A DNA stretch of 64,000 nt, taken from NCBI GenBank assembly GCA_905215155.1, contig CAJMPJ010000001.1:62001-126000 (forward strand). The letters are read 5' to 3'. Shown here piece after piece: positions 54,884 to 63,924 of the stretch; within the stretch, counting starts at the first letter, position 1; the number at the start of each line of letters is the position of its first letter. The DNA is from an uncultured bacterium (GTDB lineage Bacteria > Bacillota > Clostridia > Lachnospirales > Lachnospiraceae). Made by a program: the position numbers and the translations under genes. The notes beneath the pieces were generated by a model. It had not been told where the DNA came from. It saw only the letters and a program-made list of their open reading frames with translations, and searched no databases.

Positions 54884-55453
54884 TTAAACGATTAAATCCT
54901 CAAGATTTCTCTTCGGAACGTAATGCACCTGATTTTCATCCCTGTAATACCGGACATCCCCATCTTCTTTCATCGGCACAAGAACCACGTTCTCTTTCGG
55001 CTTCCCAAGGGCCAGAACCAAATCAATGGAATACCTGGCAGTATCAATATTTAGAGCCTCCGCCAGACGGTTTCTTTGCACATTCCCCAGGATACAGCCT
55101 CCGTAGCCTTTTTCGGCAGCTCCCAGCATGATAGTCTGTGCCGCAATTCCATCATCATATAGTTTGTTTTTGCCGAGTGATAAATCACATAGTATAATTA
55201 TGTAAGCGGAAGGCCGTTCTCCTTTTTCCGGACCATCCCAGTCTTTCAGGGCACCGGCCCAGCCAAGGGTATCAAATACTTTTTCTGTTTCCTCCGGCGT
55301 ATTGCAGAGCCGGAATTTAAGTGCCTGGGAGTTGGCGGTTGAGGGAATATATCTGGCAAGCTCCACCAGTTCTTTTAATTCCTCAGTTGATATGGTTACG
55401 TCCTCATAAAAACGCCGGAACGTGCGGCTTTTAGTAACCAGGTCTTTCAGCAT
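54884..55453 (-). CDS. Nitroreductase-family FMN oxidoreductase
   Basis: 189 residues. SRTFRRFYEDVTISTEELKELVELARYIPSTANSQ is the N-terminal FMN-binding block (R-x-x-R-x-F, S/N for FMN phosphate). DDGIAAQTIMLGAAEKGYGGCILGNV is the conserved central helix, and LALGKPKE the C-terminal block. A shortened member of the family. It likely reduces nitro or quinone compounds with NAD(P)H, or acts in an unknown thiol/flavin step. The start at 55453 has AGGAGG. Monocistronic. Confidence 0.88.
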   Translation of the reverse strand: MLKDLVTKSRTFRRFYEDVTISTEELKELVELARYIPSTANSQALKFRLCNTPEETEKVFDTLGWAGALKDWDGPEKGERPSAYIIILCDLSLGKNKLYDDGIAAQTIMLGAAEKGYGGCILGNVQRNRLAEALNIDTARYSIDLVLALGKPKENVVLVPMKEDGDVRYYRDENQVHYVPKRNLEDLIV

Positions 55454-55889
55454 ACAAAATTCCTCCTGTCAATTTGGATTTCCACCATAATTATATTGAT
55501 AGTTTTAGTATATCAGGTCCTTGCTTTATCTGCAATGGACAACAATGATCTCTTTCGGGGCTCCATGGAAACAAGAAACACAGGAATACGGTGCTCATTT
55601 ATGGTTCTGTACCGAACAAGAAAAGAGTGCGTATGATTGAAAAATGGTATGATATTGGGTTATAAATTTCCATAAAAAGGAAAACTATTTATATATTATT
55701 TACAAAAATTTATGATTATATATAGATAAAATATTGCACTTTTTAAGTAGACAAAATTAAAACTACGAAAAAAACACTTGCTTCAAGTGTATAAATTCAT
55801 AAAAAGATTCTTCTGTATCCCAACTGCCTTTGTAATAATTTTTAAGAATTCCCCTGATTTTAATTAAGAAAAAAATCATGAAAAGGTCA
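55454..55889 (+). other. Intergenic region
   Basis: About 436 bases with no intact gene. A short open stretch ending at TAA near 55665 reads YGSVPNKKRVRMIEKWYDIGL and may be the tail of a lost gene; it has no start and no recognised relative. Confidence 0.35.
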
Positions 55890-55994
55890 TTGACTTTGTA
55901 ATCCTAAGGTGTTAAACTGGGACTCGACCTGAGGGTCATAGGACAACCTTAGGTCGCGGCAGCATACTAAAAAAAGACAACCTATGTAGGTCGC
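55890..55994 (+). promoter_or_regulatory. Promoter and structured leader of the small lipoprotein gene
   Basis: TTGACT (55890-55895) and TAAACT (55913-55918) with a 17-base spacer. The leader has nested inverted repeats: CCTAAGGT with ACCTTAGG (55903-55910, 55946-55953), GACC-tga-GGGTC, and the repeat ACAACCT..AGGTCGC at 55943-55957 and 55977-55994. The last copy ends next to the ribosome site AAGGAGGAG, so folding could gate translation. Confidence 0.5.
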
Positions 55995-56010
55995 AAGGAG
56001 GAGAATTATT

Positions 56011-56307
56011 ATGAAATTAACAACAAAGAAACTCGTACTTACAGGCGTAGCTGTATTAGCAATGGCAACCATCTCTGCATGCGGAAGCAAGACAGAAGAA
56101 ACAACAGCAGCTACTGAAACAGAAGTAACAACAGAAGCTACAACAGAAGCAGTTACAACAGAAGAAACTACAACAACTGAAGAAGAGACTACATTAGAAG
56201 AATCTTCTGAAGAAGCTAACAGCGAAGATGCTTCCTCTGAAGCAGCTGATTCTGAGTCTGAGTCTGAAACATCTGCAGAAGCTGAGACTACAACAGCAGC
56301 TAACTAA
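56011..56307 (+). CDS. Small acidic low-complexity lipoprotein
   Basis: 98 residues. The signal peptide KKLVLTGVAVLAMATISAC has lipobox ISAC (Cys26). Everything after GSKTEE is Thr, Glu, Ser and Ala only (TTEATTEAVTTEETTTTEEE, then SSEEANSEDASSEAADSES). There is no folded domain; it is probably a flexible, negatively charged surface tether. Codons are strongly biased to ACA, GAA and GCA, as in flagellin, which suggests high expression. AAGGAGGAG precedes ATG. No family is known to me. Confidence 0.78.
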   Translation: MKLTTKKLVLTGVAVLAMATISACGSKTEETTAATETEVTTEATTEAVTTEETTTTEEETTLEESSEEANSEDASSEAADSESESETSAEAETTTAAN

Positions 56308-56347
56308 TCCGTACATAACCGGATCAATCAGGAATTTTTATTTCTGG

Positions 56348-56377
56348 GGCGGGGACAATTGTCCTCGTCTTTTTTTG
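56348..56377 (+). terminator. Terminator of the lipoprotein gene
   Basis: GGCGGGGAC pairs with GTCCTCGTC (G-U pairs allowed) around AATT, followed by eight T. Confidence 0.85.
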
Positions 56378-56453
56378 TGCTCAAATGCTATGCAGATGGA
56401 CGGTTATTGTGATATAATTTTTTCAATCAGCCAAATAAAGGAGGCCTGTTCTT

Positions 56454-57200
56454 ATGAAGATCCATTATATCCACCACAGCTCATTTTTAGCGGAACTGGA
56501 AACAATGACTTTGCTGTTTGACTATACGGAAGGCACTCTGCCGGAAATCAGAAAGGATAAGCCCCTTTTGGTATTTGCAAGCCACCGGCACGGGGACCAT
56601 TATTCAGAAAAGGTTTTGGATATTAGAAAGGAACATGAAAATACCAGATTTATTTTCTCGGATGATATCTGGAGAAGCCGTCTGCCCAAAGAACGATTGG
56701 AGGATATCACTTCCATGAAACCGGGGGAGGAGCTTGGACTCCGGTTTGCGGATGGGAGGATCACGGAACGATCTTTTGATGAAGGGGAAGCGGATATGAA
56801 GGTCCTTACCTTTTGCTCCACCGATGAAGGCGTTGCCTTTCTTGTAAAAGCCGAAGGGCGGGTGCTTTACCATGCCGGGGATTTGAACAACTGGTATTGG
56901 GAAGGAGAGCCGGGAGACTGGAATGAGACCATGGCAAAGCGTTATACGGAGGAAGTGGACAAGATGAAGGGGATGTGCATTGATGCAGCCTTTCTGCCTT
57001 TGGACCCAAGACAGGAGAACGCTTTTTATCTTGGCTTTGATGAATTTATGCGAAAGACCAATGTCAGCCATGCATTTCCCATGCACTGCTGGGGTGATTT
57101 TTCCGTTATAAGGAAACTGATAGACATGGAAGTGTCAGGCCCTTACCGGGACCGGATCATTCAGATCCGGGAGGACGGAGAGAGCTTTTTAATCGGGTAG
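56454..57200 (+). CDS. MBL-fold metallo-hydrolase
   Basis: 248 residues of the metallo-beta-lactamase superfamily (UlaG/lactamase_B_3 type). SHRHGDHYSEK carries the HxHxDH metal ligands, LYHAGDLNNWYW the bridging Asp, and AFPMHCWGDF the last His. The substrate is unknown. AAAGGAGG precedes ATG at 56454. It is first in a likely run with the ThrE pair and pyrC (gaps of 13 bases, then 4-base overlaps). Confidence 0.88.
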   Translation: MKIHYIHHSSFLAELETMTLLFDYTEGTLPEIRKDKPLLVFASHRHGDHYSEKVLDIRKEHENTRFIFSDDIWRSRLPKERLEDITSMKPGEELGLRFADGRITERSFDEGEADMKVLTFCSTDEGVAFLVKAEGRVLYHAGDLNNWYWEGEPGDWNETMAKRYTEEVDKMKGMCIDAAFLPLDPRQENAFYLGFDEFMRKTNVSHAFPMHCWGDFSVIRKLIDMEVSGPYRDRIIQIREDGESFLIG

Positions 57201-57213
57201 GAGACTGGCGGCA

Positions 57214-58053
57214 ATGGAACATGAAAAAGACCAGACAAAAGTGCTGGATCATAGGGAAGCGGGGGATAAAAAGGCGGCAATCGACCCCAAGGAGGTTCTT
57301 AATGCTGCCATGCAGGCAGGAGACATCCTGTTAGAGAATGGGGCGGAGATTTTCCGGGTGGAGGAGACCATGGAGCGGATCTGCCGCTACTATGGAATTG
57401 AATCCGGCAATTCCTTTGTCCTCAGCAACGGAATTTTTACAACTGCCGGCAATGAGCGGGAGGAGATTTTTGCAAAGGTCCAGCACATTCCGGTGAGTGG
57501 AACCCACTTAGACCGGGTGGCGGCTGTGAACCAATTATCCAGGGAAATTGAAGCTGGGTCCGTAGATTTAGAGGAAGTGAAACGCCGCCTGAAAGAGATA
57601 AGGGTCATGCCTGGGAAATCAAAGACCATGCAGATCGTTGCCTCGGGTGTGGGGAGCGCCTGCTTCTGCTATCTTTTCGGCGGAAATTTAAGGGACAGCG
57701 GAGCCGCTTTCCTGACAGGGATCGTACTGTATCTGTATGTGATATTTTTAAGCGCTCCACGTCTTTCAAAAATCGTGGGAAACATCGGCGGCGGTGCCCT
57801 TGTCACCTTTGTCTGCACCACATTTTATCTTCTGAAAATAGGAGAACATCTCAATTATATGATCATCGGCTCCATCATGCCTTTGATTCCGGGTGTGCCG
57901 TTTACCAATGCCATCCGGGATATCGCAGACGGGGATTACATCTCCGGTTCGGTCCGGATGCTGGATGCCCTGTTGGTATTTTTCAGCATTGCCATAGGGG
58001 TGGGAATGGTGTTTGGTGTGATCCATCAGCTGATAGGAGGTACGCTTTTATGA
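57214..58053 (+). CDS. Threonine/serine exporter family, large subunit (ThrE N-terminal half, DUF1212)
   Basis: 279 residues. The cytoplasmic N-terminal part has the family block AGDILLENGAEIFRVEETMERIC and FVLSNGIFTTAG, followed by about five membrane helices from residue 140. Together with the next gene it makes a split version of ThrE, which exports threonine and serine; related YjjP/YjjB pairs export succinate. Substrate unproven. It overlaps the next gene by 4 bases. Confidence 0.85.
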   Translation: MEHEKDQTKVLDHREAGDKKAAIDPKEVLNAAMQAGDILLENGAEIFRVEETMERICRYYGIESGNSFVLSNGIFTTAGNEREEIFAKVQHIPVSGTHLDRVAAVNQLSREIEAGSVDLEEVKRRLKEIRVMPGKSKTMQIVASGVGSACFCYLFGGNLRDSGAAFLTGIVLYLYVIFLSAPRLSKIVGNIGGGALVTFVCTTFYLLKIGEHLNYMIIGSIMPLIPGVPFTNAIRDIADGDYISGSVRMLDALLVFFSIAIGVGMVFGVIHQLIGGTLL

Positions 58054-58523
58054 GCCTTTTGCTTGAGACCGGGGCGGCTGTCATCGGAACCGTTTCCTTT
58101 TCCCTGCTGTTTGGTGTACCTACCGTTTATTATCCTTACTGCGGCTTTATCGGCGGCTCCGGATGGATCGTTTATGCGGTGCTGTTGAACTGGTTGACGG
58201 CTCCGGCCTCCGCGCTGATTGCCACGATCGTGGTCATTTTATTGTCCAGAATGTTTGCGGTGGGAAAACGGTGCCCGGTCACCATATTTTTAATATCCGG
58301 TATTTTCCCACTGGTGCCGGGGGCAGGATTATACTGGACTGCCTATTATATTGTGACCGATCAACTGGCATTGGCGGCAAGAACGGGATTTATGGCGTTA
58401 AAGGTTGCGGTTGCCATTGTGCTGGGCATTGTATTTGTGTTTGAACTGCCTCAGGGATTTTTTAAATTTGTAAAAAAGCCGTTACAGACGGATGAGAGAA
58501 AAGAAAGGGAGAATATAAAATGA
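58050..58523 (+). CDS. Threonine/serine exporter family, small subunit (ThrE C-terminal half, DUF3815)
   Basis: 157 residues with four or five membrane helices (TGAAVIGTVSFSLLFGVP, CGFIGGSGWIVYAVLLNWL and so on), matching the C-terminal half of ThrE. It is translationally coupled at both ends: a 4-base overlap with the large subunit and with pyrC. Confidence 0.85.
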   Translation: MSLLLETGAAVIGTVSFSLLFGVPTVYYPYCGFIGGSGWIVYAVLLNWLTAPASALIATIVVILLSRMFAVGKRCPVTIFLISGIFPLVPGAGLYWTAYYIVTDQLALAARTGFMALKVAVAIVLGIVFVFELPQGFFKFVKKPLQTDERKERENIK

Positions 58524-59800
58524 TATGGATTAGAAATGCACACGTCATAGACCCGGCGGATCAATCGGAGAAAACGGTGGATATCTGCCTTGCTGACGGG
58601 AAAATTGCGGCCATCGGCAAAGGGCTGGAATTCAGGGTTTCCAAAGAGGATGTGGTAATTGACGCTTCCGGCTATGTGGTGGCTCCGGGACTGATTGATG
58701 TTCATGTTCATTTCCGTGATCCCGGACTTACTTATAAAGAAGATATCCAGACGGGGGCCAGAGCGGCAGCCAAGGGCGGATTTACCACAGTGGTCTGTAT
58801 GGCCAACACCAGACCTCCTGTAGATAACACAGAGACATTAAAATATGTGCTTAGGGAAGGCAAAAAGACTGGGATCAACGTACTTTCTGTTGCTGCGGTT
58901 TCCAAGGGAATGAAAGGGCTGGAGCTGACGGATATGGAGGAATTAAAAGCCAACGGTGCGGCTGGATTTACGGATGACGGAATCCCTCTTCTCGACACAA
59001 AGCTTGTAAAGGAAGCCATGGAACGGGCGGCCGGACTTGATGTGCCTCTGAGCTTTCACGAAGAAGATCCGTCTTTTATAGTAAATAACGGGATCAACCA
59101 CGGAAGGGTATCCGAACAGCTTGGAATCTATGGTTCCCCGGCTGTTGCGGAGGACAGTCTGGTGGCCAGGGATTTAATGATTGCCCTTCATACCAAAGCT
59201 GCAGTGGATATCCAGCATATCAGTTCCGCCGCTTCTGTAAAGATGGTAAAGTTCGCCAAGGAATTAGGGGCAGATGTGTATGCGGAGGTAACGCCTCATC
59301 ATTTCACATTGACAGAAGAAGCTGTATTAAAGCATGGGACTCTGGCGAAGATGAATCCGCCCCTGCGGACGGAAGCGGACAGACAGGCCATTATCCGGGG
59401 GTTAAAGGACGGAAGCATTGATATTATTGCGACAGACCATGCACCTCACAGTGCGGAGGAAAAGGCCAGGGACTTTACTCAGGCTCCCAGCGGCATCCTT
59501 GGCCTGGAGACGGCTTTAGCCCTGGGTGTGACCAATCTGGTGCGTGCCGGTCATTTAACCATGATGGAGCTGATGGAAAAAATGAGCCGCAATCCTGCAA
59601 AGCTTTACCGGCTGCCATTTGACGGGATAAAGGAAGGAAGTGCTGCGGACCTTGTGATCTTCGATCCCAATGAGGAATGGGTCGTAGGGGAATATGCCTC
59701 TAAGTCCTCCAACTCCCCATTTACCGGAGAGTCCCTGTTTGGAAAGGTAAAGTATACCATCTGCAATGGAAAGATCGTATTTCAGGATGAAAAGGACTGA
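58520..59800 (+). CDS. pyrC: Dihydroorotase (class I)
   Basis: 426 residues. It closes carbamoyl-aspartate to dihydroorotate in pyrimidine synthesis. Zinc ligands and active-site blocks are present: DVHVHFRDPGLTYKED, MANTRPPVDN, SFHEEDPSF, EVTPHHFTLTEE and IIATDHAPHSAEEK. It overlaps the ThrE small-subunit gene by 4 bases. No other pyrimidine genes are in the window, so it is separated from the usual pyr cluster, an odd pairing with an amino acid exporter. Confidence 0.94.
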   Translation: MIWIRNAHVIDPADQSEKTVDICLADGKIAAIGKGLEFRVSKEDVVIDASGYVVAPGLIDVHVHFRDPGLTYKEDIQTGARAAAKGGFTTVVCMANTRPPVDNTETLKYVLREGKKTGINVLSVAAVSKGMKGLELTDMEELKANGAAGFTDDGIPLLDTKLVKEAMERAAGLDVPLSFHEEDPSFIVNNGINHGRVSEQLGIYGSPAVAEDSLVARDLMIALHTKAAVDIQHISSAASVKMVKFAKELGADVYAEVTPHHFTLTEEAVLKHGTLAKMNPPLRTEADRQAIIRGLKDGSIDIIATDHAPHSAEEKARDFTQAPSGILGLETALALGVTNLVRAGHLTMMELMEKMSRNPAKLYRLPFDGIKEGSAADLVIFDPNEEWVVGEYASKSSNSPFTGESLFGKVKYTICNGKIVFQDEKD

Positions 59801-59845
59801 TATTAACCCCGAAAAATATACGTTCTGAAAATGCCAATGAGGACA

Positions 59846-61411
59846 ATGGATATGGAAATCAAGGTACAGGACCAGCTGGCCGGAGACTTGCCCCAGGCCA
59901 TGGAGCGGGCCATAAGAAAAGGGACCATTGAGGCTGAGATAGAGTTTATAAAGGACATAGGGGAAACGGCTAAGACCTCTATGGAAAAAGCCGGGGAAGC
60001 CGGGGCAGAGCCGCCCAAAGAGGCTGATTCCTCCAGGGATAGGGCCTCTGTCTCCGATGAAAGTGGACATTATAAGGAAGGGCAGGAAGACGATTCGGAC
60101 CCGGACCTGGCCTGGAAAACTATCAAAAGCTGGATTCCGTCCCCGGAAAGAGAGCTGGCAGACGAGCTGAGGGACCTTACTGTTATCTACAAAGAACTGC
60201 TGCTTGCCATTTTGGAGCATACTTCAGAAGGAGAGAGGCAGGGAAAACTTTCGGCTTTGGAAGAGATGGTTCCGGACCTCCTTGCAAAGCTTCTGAATGT
60301 CAGCCTGGGAGAGTTGGAAGCCCTGCTTCAGAATTTTGGCTCTCAGAGTGCCAGAAATGCACTAAGAGCCGCCCTCTATTACAACGTGACAGGCAATGCC
60401 CTGAGCGAACGGGAGCTTGAACAGGTTTTTAAAGGCGTTCTTAAAGGGGCGGAAGCCATGGAAGAGGGACAGGGTGGCATAAGGATTCCCGTCAATAAAT
60501 CCGAGAACCAGGGAGAACAGGGAATCATTTATCAGCCCGCCGGCGAAGGGCGGATCAAAAACGATGCAGGATATTCCAGGCGGATGTTAAAGGAAGCTTA
60601 CATATCGGTCATTGATGGAAAGAACAGAAAGGGAGCGGAAAGCGAAAAGGTCTTCGGTGCCAAGGTATCCATTTCCCCAATGGCGGAAAAGAACCTCTAT
60701 ACTCCGGCGGACCTTGCTCTTGCAGAGCGTTTTGCCGCATACATGAATCATTCCGGCAACTTGCTAGGTGCATCTGCCTTATCCGGGGGAAGTGAAGAGC
60801 TGTACGGGTTTCTTGCTGCGTTAATGGCTATGAAATCCCTGGCCTTTGGTATGTATTCGGGCATTGATAAGGGGCTGGCTTCGGATTTAAGGGATTCCAT
60901 TGACCGGATGATTGACTTCTACATACAGGAACAGGATCAGAGGATTGCAAACAGAAGCAGGGGTTTGGAAGGCAGACGGCAGTCCTTTCAACCCAAGGAG
61001 GCCTATAAAATCTTTTATTATCTGATGAATCTTTATCAGACTACAAAAGACCTGCAGGAGACGGCAAACAAAGGCATGCGCCATGCATACCGGCAGTTTT
61101 TAAAGAAAAAGGAAGGGTTGAGGGATGGGGACGAATCCTCATTCTTTTTCTCTAAGGGCAAAAAAGATGCCATAGAGGACTGGAAGGAGGGAAAACGTCA
61201 GATAGAGCGTGATTTCAGGGAATTCCAAACCTTTCTAAATGGCCAGGACCAAAACGGAATGCCGTTTGGAGTTCTGGAATTAAGTCCCTGGGGCATGTTC
61301 GCAGAACCGAAAAACAAGCCTGATAGAGGACCGGTACCGGCTTCCTCCCTGTTTTTGATCGGAGGCGCAGCCGTTTTCCTTATTTTACTGCTTGCAGTTG
61401 TTTTTCTTTAA
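59846..61411 (+). CDS. Unrecognised protein with C-terminal membrane anchor
   Basis: About 521 residues. It is soluble and highly charged over most of its length, helical, with a Glu/Ser/Asp-rich low-complexity stretch at about 45-85. The final 22 residues are a single hydrophobic helix (FLIGGAAVFLILLLAVVFL) with almost no tail, so it should be tail-anchored facing the cytoplasm. A region near 375-440 is rich in R, Q and K. Possible starts are ATG 59831, 59846 or 59852; GAGG at 59839-59842 favours the last two. I recognise no domain. It follows pyrC by 45 bases. Confidence 0.7.
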   Translation: MDMEIKVQDQLAGDLPQAMERAIRKGTIEAEIEFIKDIGETAKTSMEKAGEAGAEPPKEADSSRDRASVSDESGHYKEGQEDDSDPDLAWKTIKSWIPSPERELADELRDLTVIYKELLLAILEHTSEGERQGKLSALEEMVPDLLAKLLNVSLGELEALLQNFGSQSARNALRAALYYNVTGNALSERELEQVFKGVLKGAEAMEEGQGGIRIPVNKSENQGEQGIIYQPAGEGRIKNDAGYSRRMLKEAYISVIDGKNRKGAESEKVFGAKVSISPMAEKNLYTPADLALAERFAAYMNHSGNLLGASALSGGSEELYGFLAALMAMKSLAFGMYSGIDKGLASDLRDSIDRMIDFYIQEQDQRIANRSRGLEGRRQSFQPKEAYKIFYYLMNLYQTTKDLQETANKGMRHAYRQFLKKKEGLRDGDESSFFFSKGKKDAIEDWKEGKRQIERDFREFQTFLNGQDQNGMPFGVLELSPWGMFAEPKNKPDRGPVPASSLFLIGGAAVFLILLLAVVFL

Positions 61412-61481
61412 ATGTTTTTGAGGGGTTTTCAGATATGCTGTTAAATTCAATCATATTTTTTTCTTTGTGTAAACTTTTTGC

Positions 61482-61514
61482 TTTACAGAAACACTTTACT
61501 ATGCTACCATGGTA
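61482..61514 (+). promoter_or_regulatory. Promoter of the amino acid transporter operon with overlapping palindrome
   Basis: TTTACA (61482-61487) and TACCAT (61505-61510) with a 17-base spacer. The 10-bp palindrome TACCATGGTA (61505-61514) covers the -10 box and could be an operator. Confidence 0.5.
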
Positions 61515-61544
61515 ACACATGAAATTAACGAGGAGGATACAAGG

Positions 61545-62396
61545 ATGAAAAAAATAATGATAAAAATGGCAGCAGCATTGAGTGTACTGGCGTTACTGAG
61601 CGGCTGCTCTTCAAAGCAGGAGACAGCACCGGCAGACCAGGCCGGGGAAACCAAAGAGTCAGGCTCCGAAGCGTCCGGTGCAGCAAAGGCAGGCGAGGGG
61701 GAAGAAACCTTTACGGTAGGCTTTGATCAGGATTTCCCGCCTATGGGATTTGTAGGGGACAATGGAGAATACACCGGCTTTGACCTGGATCTGGCAAAGG
61801 AAGTGGCAAACCGCCTGGGGAAGAAGTTTGTGGCACAGCCAATCGGCTGGGATGCCAAGGATATGGAGCTGGAATCAGGAAATATCGACTGCATCTGGAA
61901 CGGATTTACCATGAACGGGCGGGAAGACGGCTACACCTGGACAAAACCCTATATGAAAAACAGCCAGGTATTTGTGGTAGCTAAGGACTCCGGAATTCAG
62001 ACCCTTGGGGACCTGTCCGGAAAGATCGTTGAAGTCCAGGCTGATTCTTCCGCAGAAAAAGCCTTAAAGGAAGATGAGACCTTATTGAATACGTTTAAGA
62101 CCTTACAGACCACTCCGGATTACAACACCGCATTTATGGATCTGGAAATGGGCGCAGTGGATGCCGTTGCCATGGACGTGATCGTAGCCGCATACCAGAT
62201 TGAACAGAGAAAAGCTGATTTTGTGATCCTGGAAGAATCCTTATCTGCCGAAGAGTACGGAGTAGGCTTTAAAAAGGGAAATGAGAAGTTAAGAGATCAG
62301 GTTCAGGAGCAGTTAGAAGCCATGGCAGCCGATGGCACCTTAAAGAAGATTTCAGAACAGTGGTTTGGCAAGGATGTTACCACTGTTGCAAAATAA
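61545..62396 (+). CDS. Polar amino acid ABC transporter substrate-binding lipoprotein
   Basis: 283 residues from ATG at 61545 (GAGGAGG, 8-base gap; an upstream in-frame start at 61509 overlaps the promoter). The lipoprotein signal ends ALLSGCSS. The family 3 solute-binding fold has TVGFDQDFPPMGFVGDNGEYTGFDLDLAKEVANRLGKK, IDCIWNGFTMNGRE and GVGFKKGNEKLRDQV. The ligand is an amino acid, not predictable further. First of three genes with permease and ATPase. Confidence 0.93.
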   Translation: MKKIMIKMAAALSVLALLSGCSSKQETAPADQAGETKESGSEASGAAKAGEGEETFTVGFDQDFPPMGFVGDNGEYTGFDLDLAKEVANRLGKKFVAQPIGWDAKDMELESGNIDCIWNGFTMNGREDGYTWTKPYMKNSQVFVVAKDSGIQTLGDLSGKIVEVQADSSAEKALKEDETLLNTFKTLQTTPDYNTAFMDLEMGAVDAVAMDVIVAAYQIEQRKADFVILEESLSAEEYGVGFKKGNEKLRDQVQEQLEAMAADGTLKKISEQWFGKDVTTVAK

Positions 62397-62420
62397 AAGA
62401 ACGTAATTGGAGGAGTAATC

Positions 62421-63071
62421 ATGACTTTCATACAGATACTATCACAACTGGCAGGGGGGATGTGGGTCAGCATTCAGATCTTTGTGGTGACCCTGATCTT
62501 TTCTCTTCCCCTGGGACTATTGGTTTCCTTTGGAAGGATGTCAAGGAATCCGGTCATAAAGGCCATTGTTAAATTCTATATTTCAGTCATGAGAGGAACG
62601 CCCCTGATGCTTCAGCTGATGGTGGTTTATTTCGGTCCATATAACTTATTCGGTATAAAGGTGGGGAATGATTACCGCCTTTATGCTGCGTTTATCGGAT
62701 TTGTCATCAACTATGCGGCGTATTTTGCGGAGATTTACAGAAGCGGCATCCAGTCCATGCCTGCGGGCCAGTATGAGGCCGCCAGGCTGCTTGGCTATAC
62801 AAAGTCCCAGACTTTTTTCCGCATTATATTTCCTCAGGTGGTCAAACGGATTCTTCCTTCTGTCACCAATGAGGTGATCACGCTGGTAAAGGATACCTCT
62901 TTAGCATTTACCATCAGCGTCCTGGAGATGTTTGCCGTGGCAAAAGCGCTGGCTTCTTCCCAGACGAGCCTGATTCCCTTTGTGGCAGCAGGACTTTTTT
63001 ACTATGTCTTTAACTTGATCGTTGCAGTCGGGATGGAATCCTTAGAGAAACGGATGAATTATTATGAGTAG
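62421..63071 (+). CDS. Polar amino acid ABC transporter permease
   Basis: 216 residues of the HisM/GlnP family with five membrane helices. It has [20 protein letters not shown] near the first half and EAA loop [22 protein letters not shown]. It starts 24 bases after the binding protein, with GGAGG upstream. Confidence 0.94.
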   Translation: MTFIQILSQLAGGMWVSIQIFVVTLIFSLPLGLLVSFGRMSRNPVIKAIVKFYISVMRGTPLMLQLMVVYFGPYNLFGIKVGNDYRLYAAFIGFVINYAAYFAEIYRSGIQSMPAGQYEAARLLGYTKSQTFFRIIFPQVVKRILPSVTNEVITLVKDTSLAFTISVLEMFAVAKALASSQTSLIPFVAAGLFYYVFNLIVAVGMESLEKRMNYYE

Positions 63072-63081
63072 GAGGACCGAG

Positions 63082-63846
63082 ATGTATTTACTGGAAATGA
63101 ACCACGTGAAAAAATCATTTAACGGCCAGGAGGTTTTAAAGGATATTTCCCTGTCCGTAAAAGAGGGGGAGATTGTCTCCATCATCGGTCCCTCCGGTTC
63201 CGGGAAATCCACCCTCTTACGATGTGCTGCCATGCTGGAGCAGATGGACCAGGGAGAGCTCATTTATCTGGGCGAAAAAGCAGCATATTCCGGAACAGAG
63301 GGAAATTCCGTCTACGCAGCCAAGGACGTGCTGCGCCGGATTCAGAAATATTACGGGCTGGTATTCCAGAACTTTCATTTATTCCCTCATATGACGGTGA
63401 TGAACAATGTGATTGATGCCCCGGTTCATGTGCAGAAGCGAAACAAGGAGGAAGTCAAGGCAGAAGCCATAAAGCTGCTTCAGAAAATGGGACTGGAAGA
63501 CAAGGCAGAGGCATATCCCTGCCAGCTTTCCGGCGGTCAGTGCCAGCGTGTTGCAATTGCCAGAGCTTTGGCTTTAAATCCCAAGATCTTATTCTTTGAT
63601 GAGCCTACCTCCGCCCTGGACCCGGAACTGACAGGAGAGGTCTTAAAGGTCATTAAATCCCTGGCAGACCTTCAGATCACCATGGTCATCGTCACCCATG
63701 AGATGGCCTTTGCCAGAGATATCTCCGACCGGGTCATCTTTATGGCAGACGGAGTCATCGTGGAGGAAGGGACACCGGAGGAAGTGTTCTCTTCCATCAA
63801 TGTCCGCACACAGAGTTTTTTGGGCAGGTATGGTGAAATCTTGTAG
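63082..63846 (+). CDS. Polar amino acid ABC transporter ATP-binding protein
   Basis: 254 residues from ATG at 63082 (AGGAGG, 6-base gap). An earlier ATG at 63064 overlaps the permease and sits before the ribosome site. Walker [10 protein letters not shown], signature [15 protein letters not shown] and Walker [13 protein letters not shown] are present. GlnQ/HisP-like. Last gene of the operon. Confidence 0.94.
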   Translation: MYLLEMNHVKKSFNGQEVLKDISLSVKEGEIVSIIGPSGSGKSTLLRCAAMLEQMDQGELIYLGEKAAYSGTEGNSVYAAKDVLRRIQKYYGLVFQNFHLFPHMTVMNNVIDAPVHVQKRNKEEVKAEAIKLLQKMGLEDKAEAYPCQLSGGQCQRVAIARALALNPKILFFDEPTSALDPELTGEVLKVIKSLADLQITMVIVTHEMAFARDISDRVIFMADGVIVEEGTPEEVFSSINVRTQSFLGRYGEIL

Positions 63847-63887
63847 AAATTGGAAAATTTAAGAAAAAAGAAAAAGATTTTCATTAA

Positions 63888-63924
63888 ACCCCTGAAATCC
63901 CCTGTTTATGCGTGTTTCAGGGGT
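63888..63924. terminator. Hairpin ending the transporter operon
   Basis: ACCCCTGAAA pairs perfectly with TTTCAGGGGT over a 17-base loop. It is followed by ATGATTTTGCTC, so the plus-strand T-run is weak. It overlaps the stop of the minus-strand gene at the edge. Confidence 0.6.

Noticed and set aside
54751-55131. 126-codon plus-strand frame
   Set aside because: It overlaps the end of the zinc-ribbon gene and the antisense of the nitroreductase. No protein-like features.
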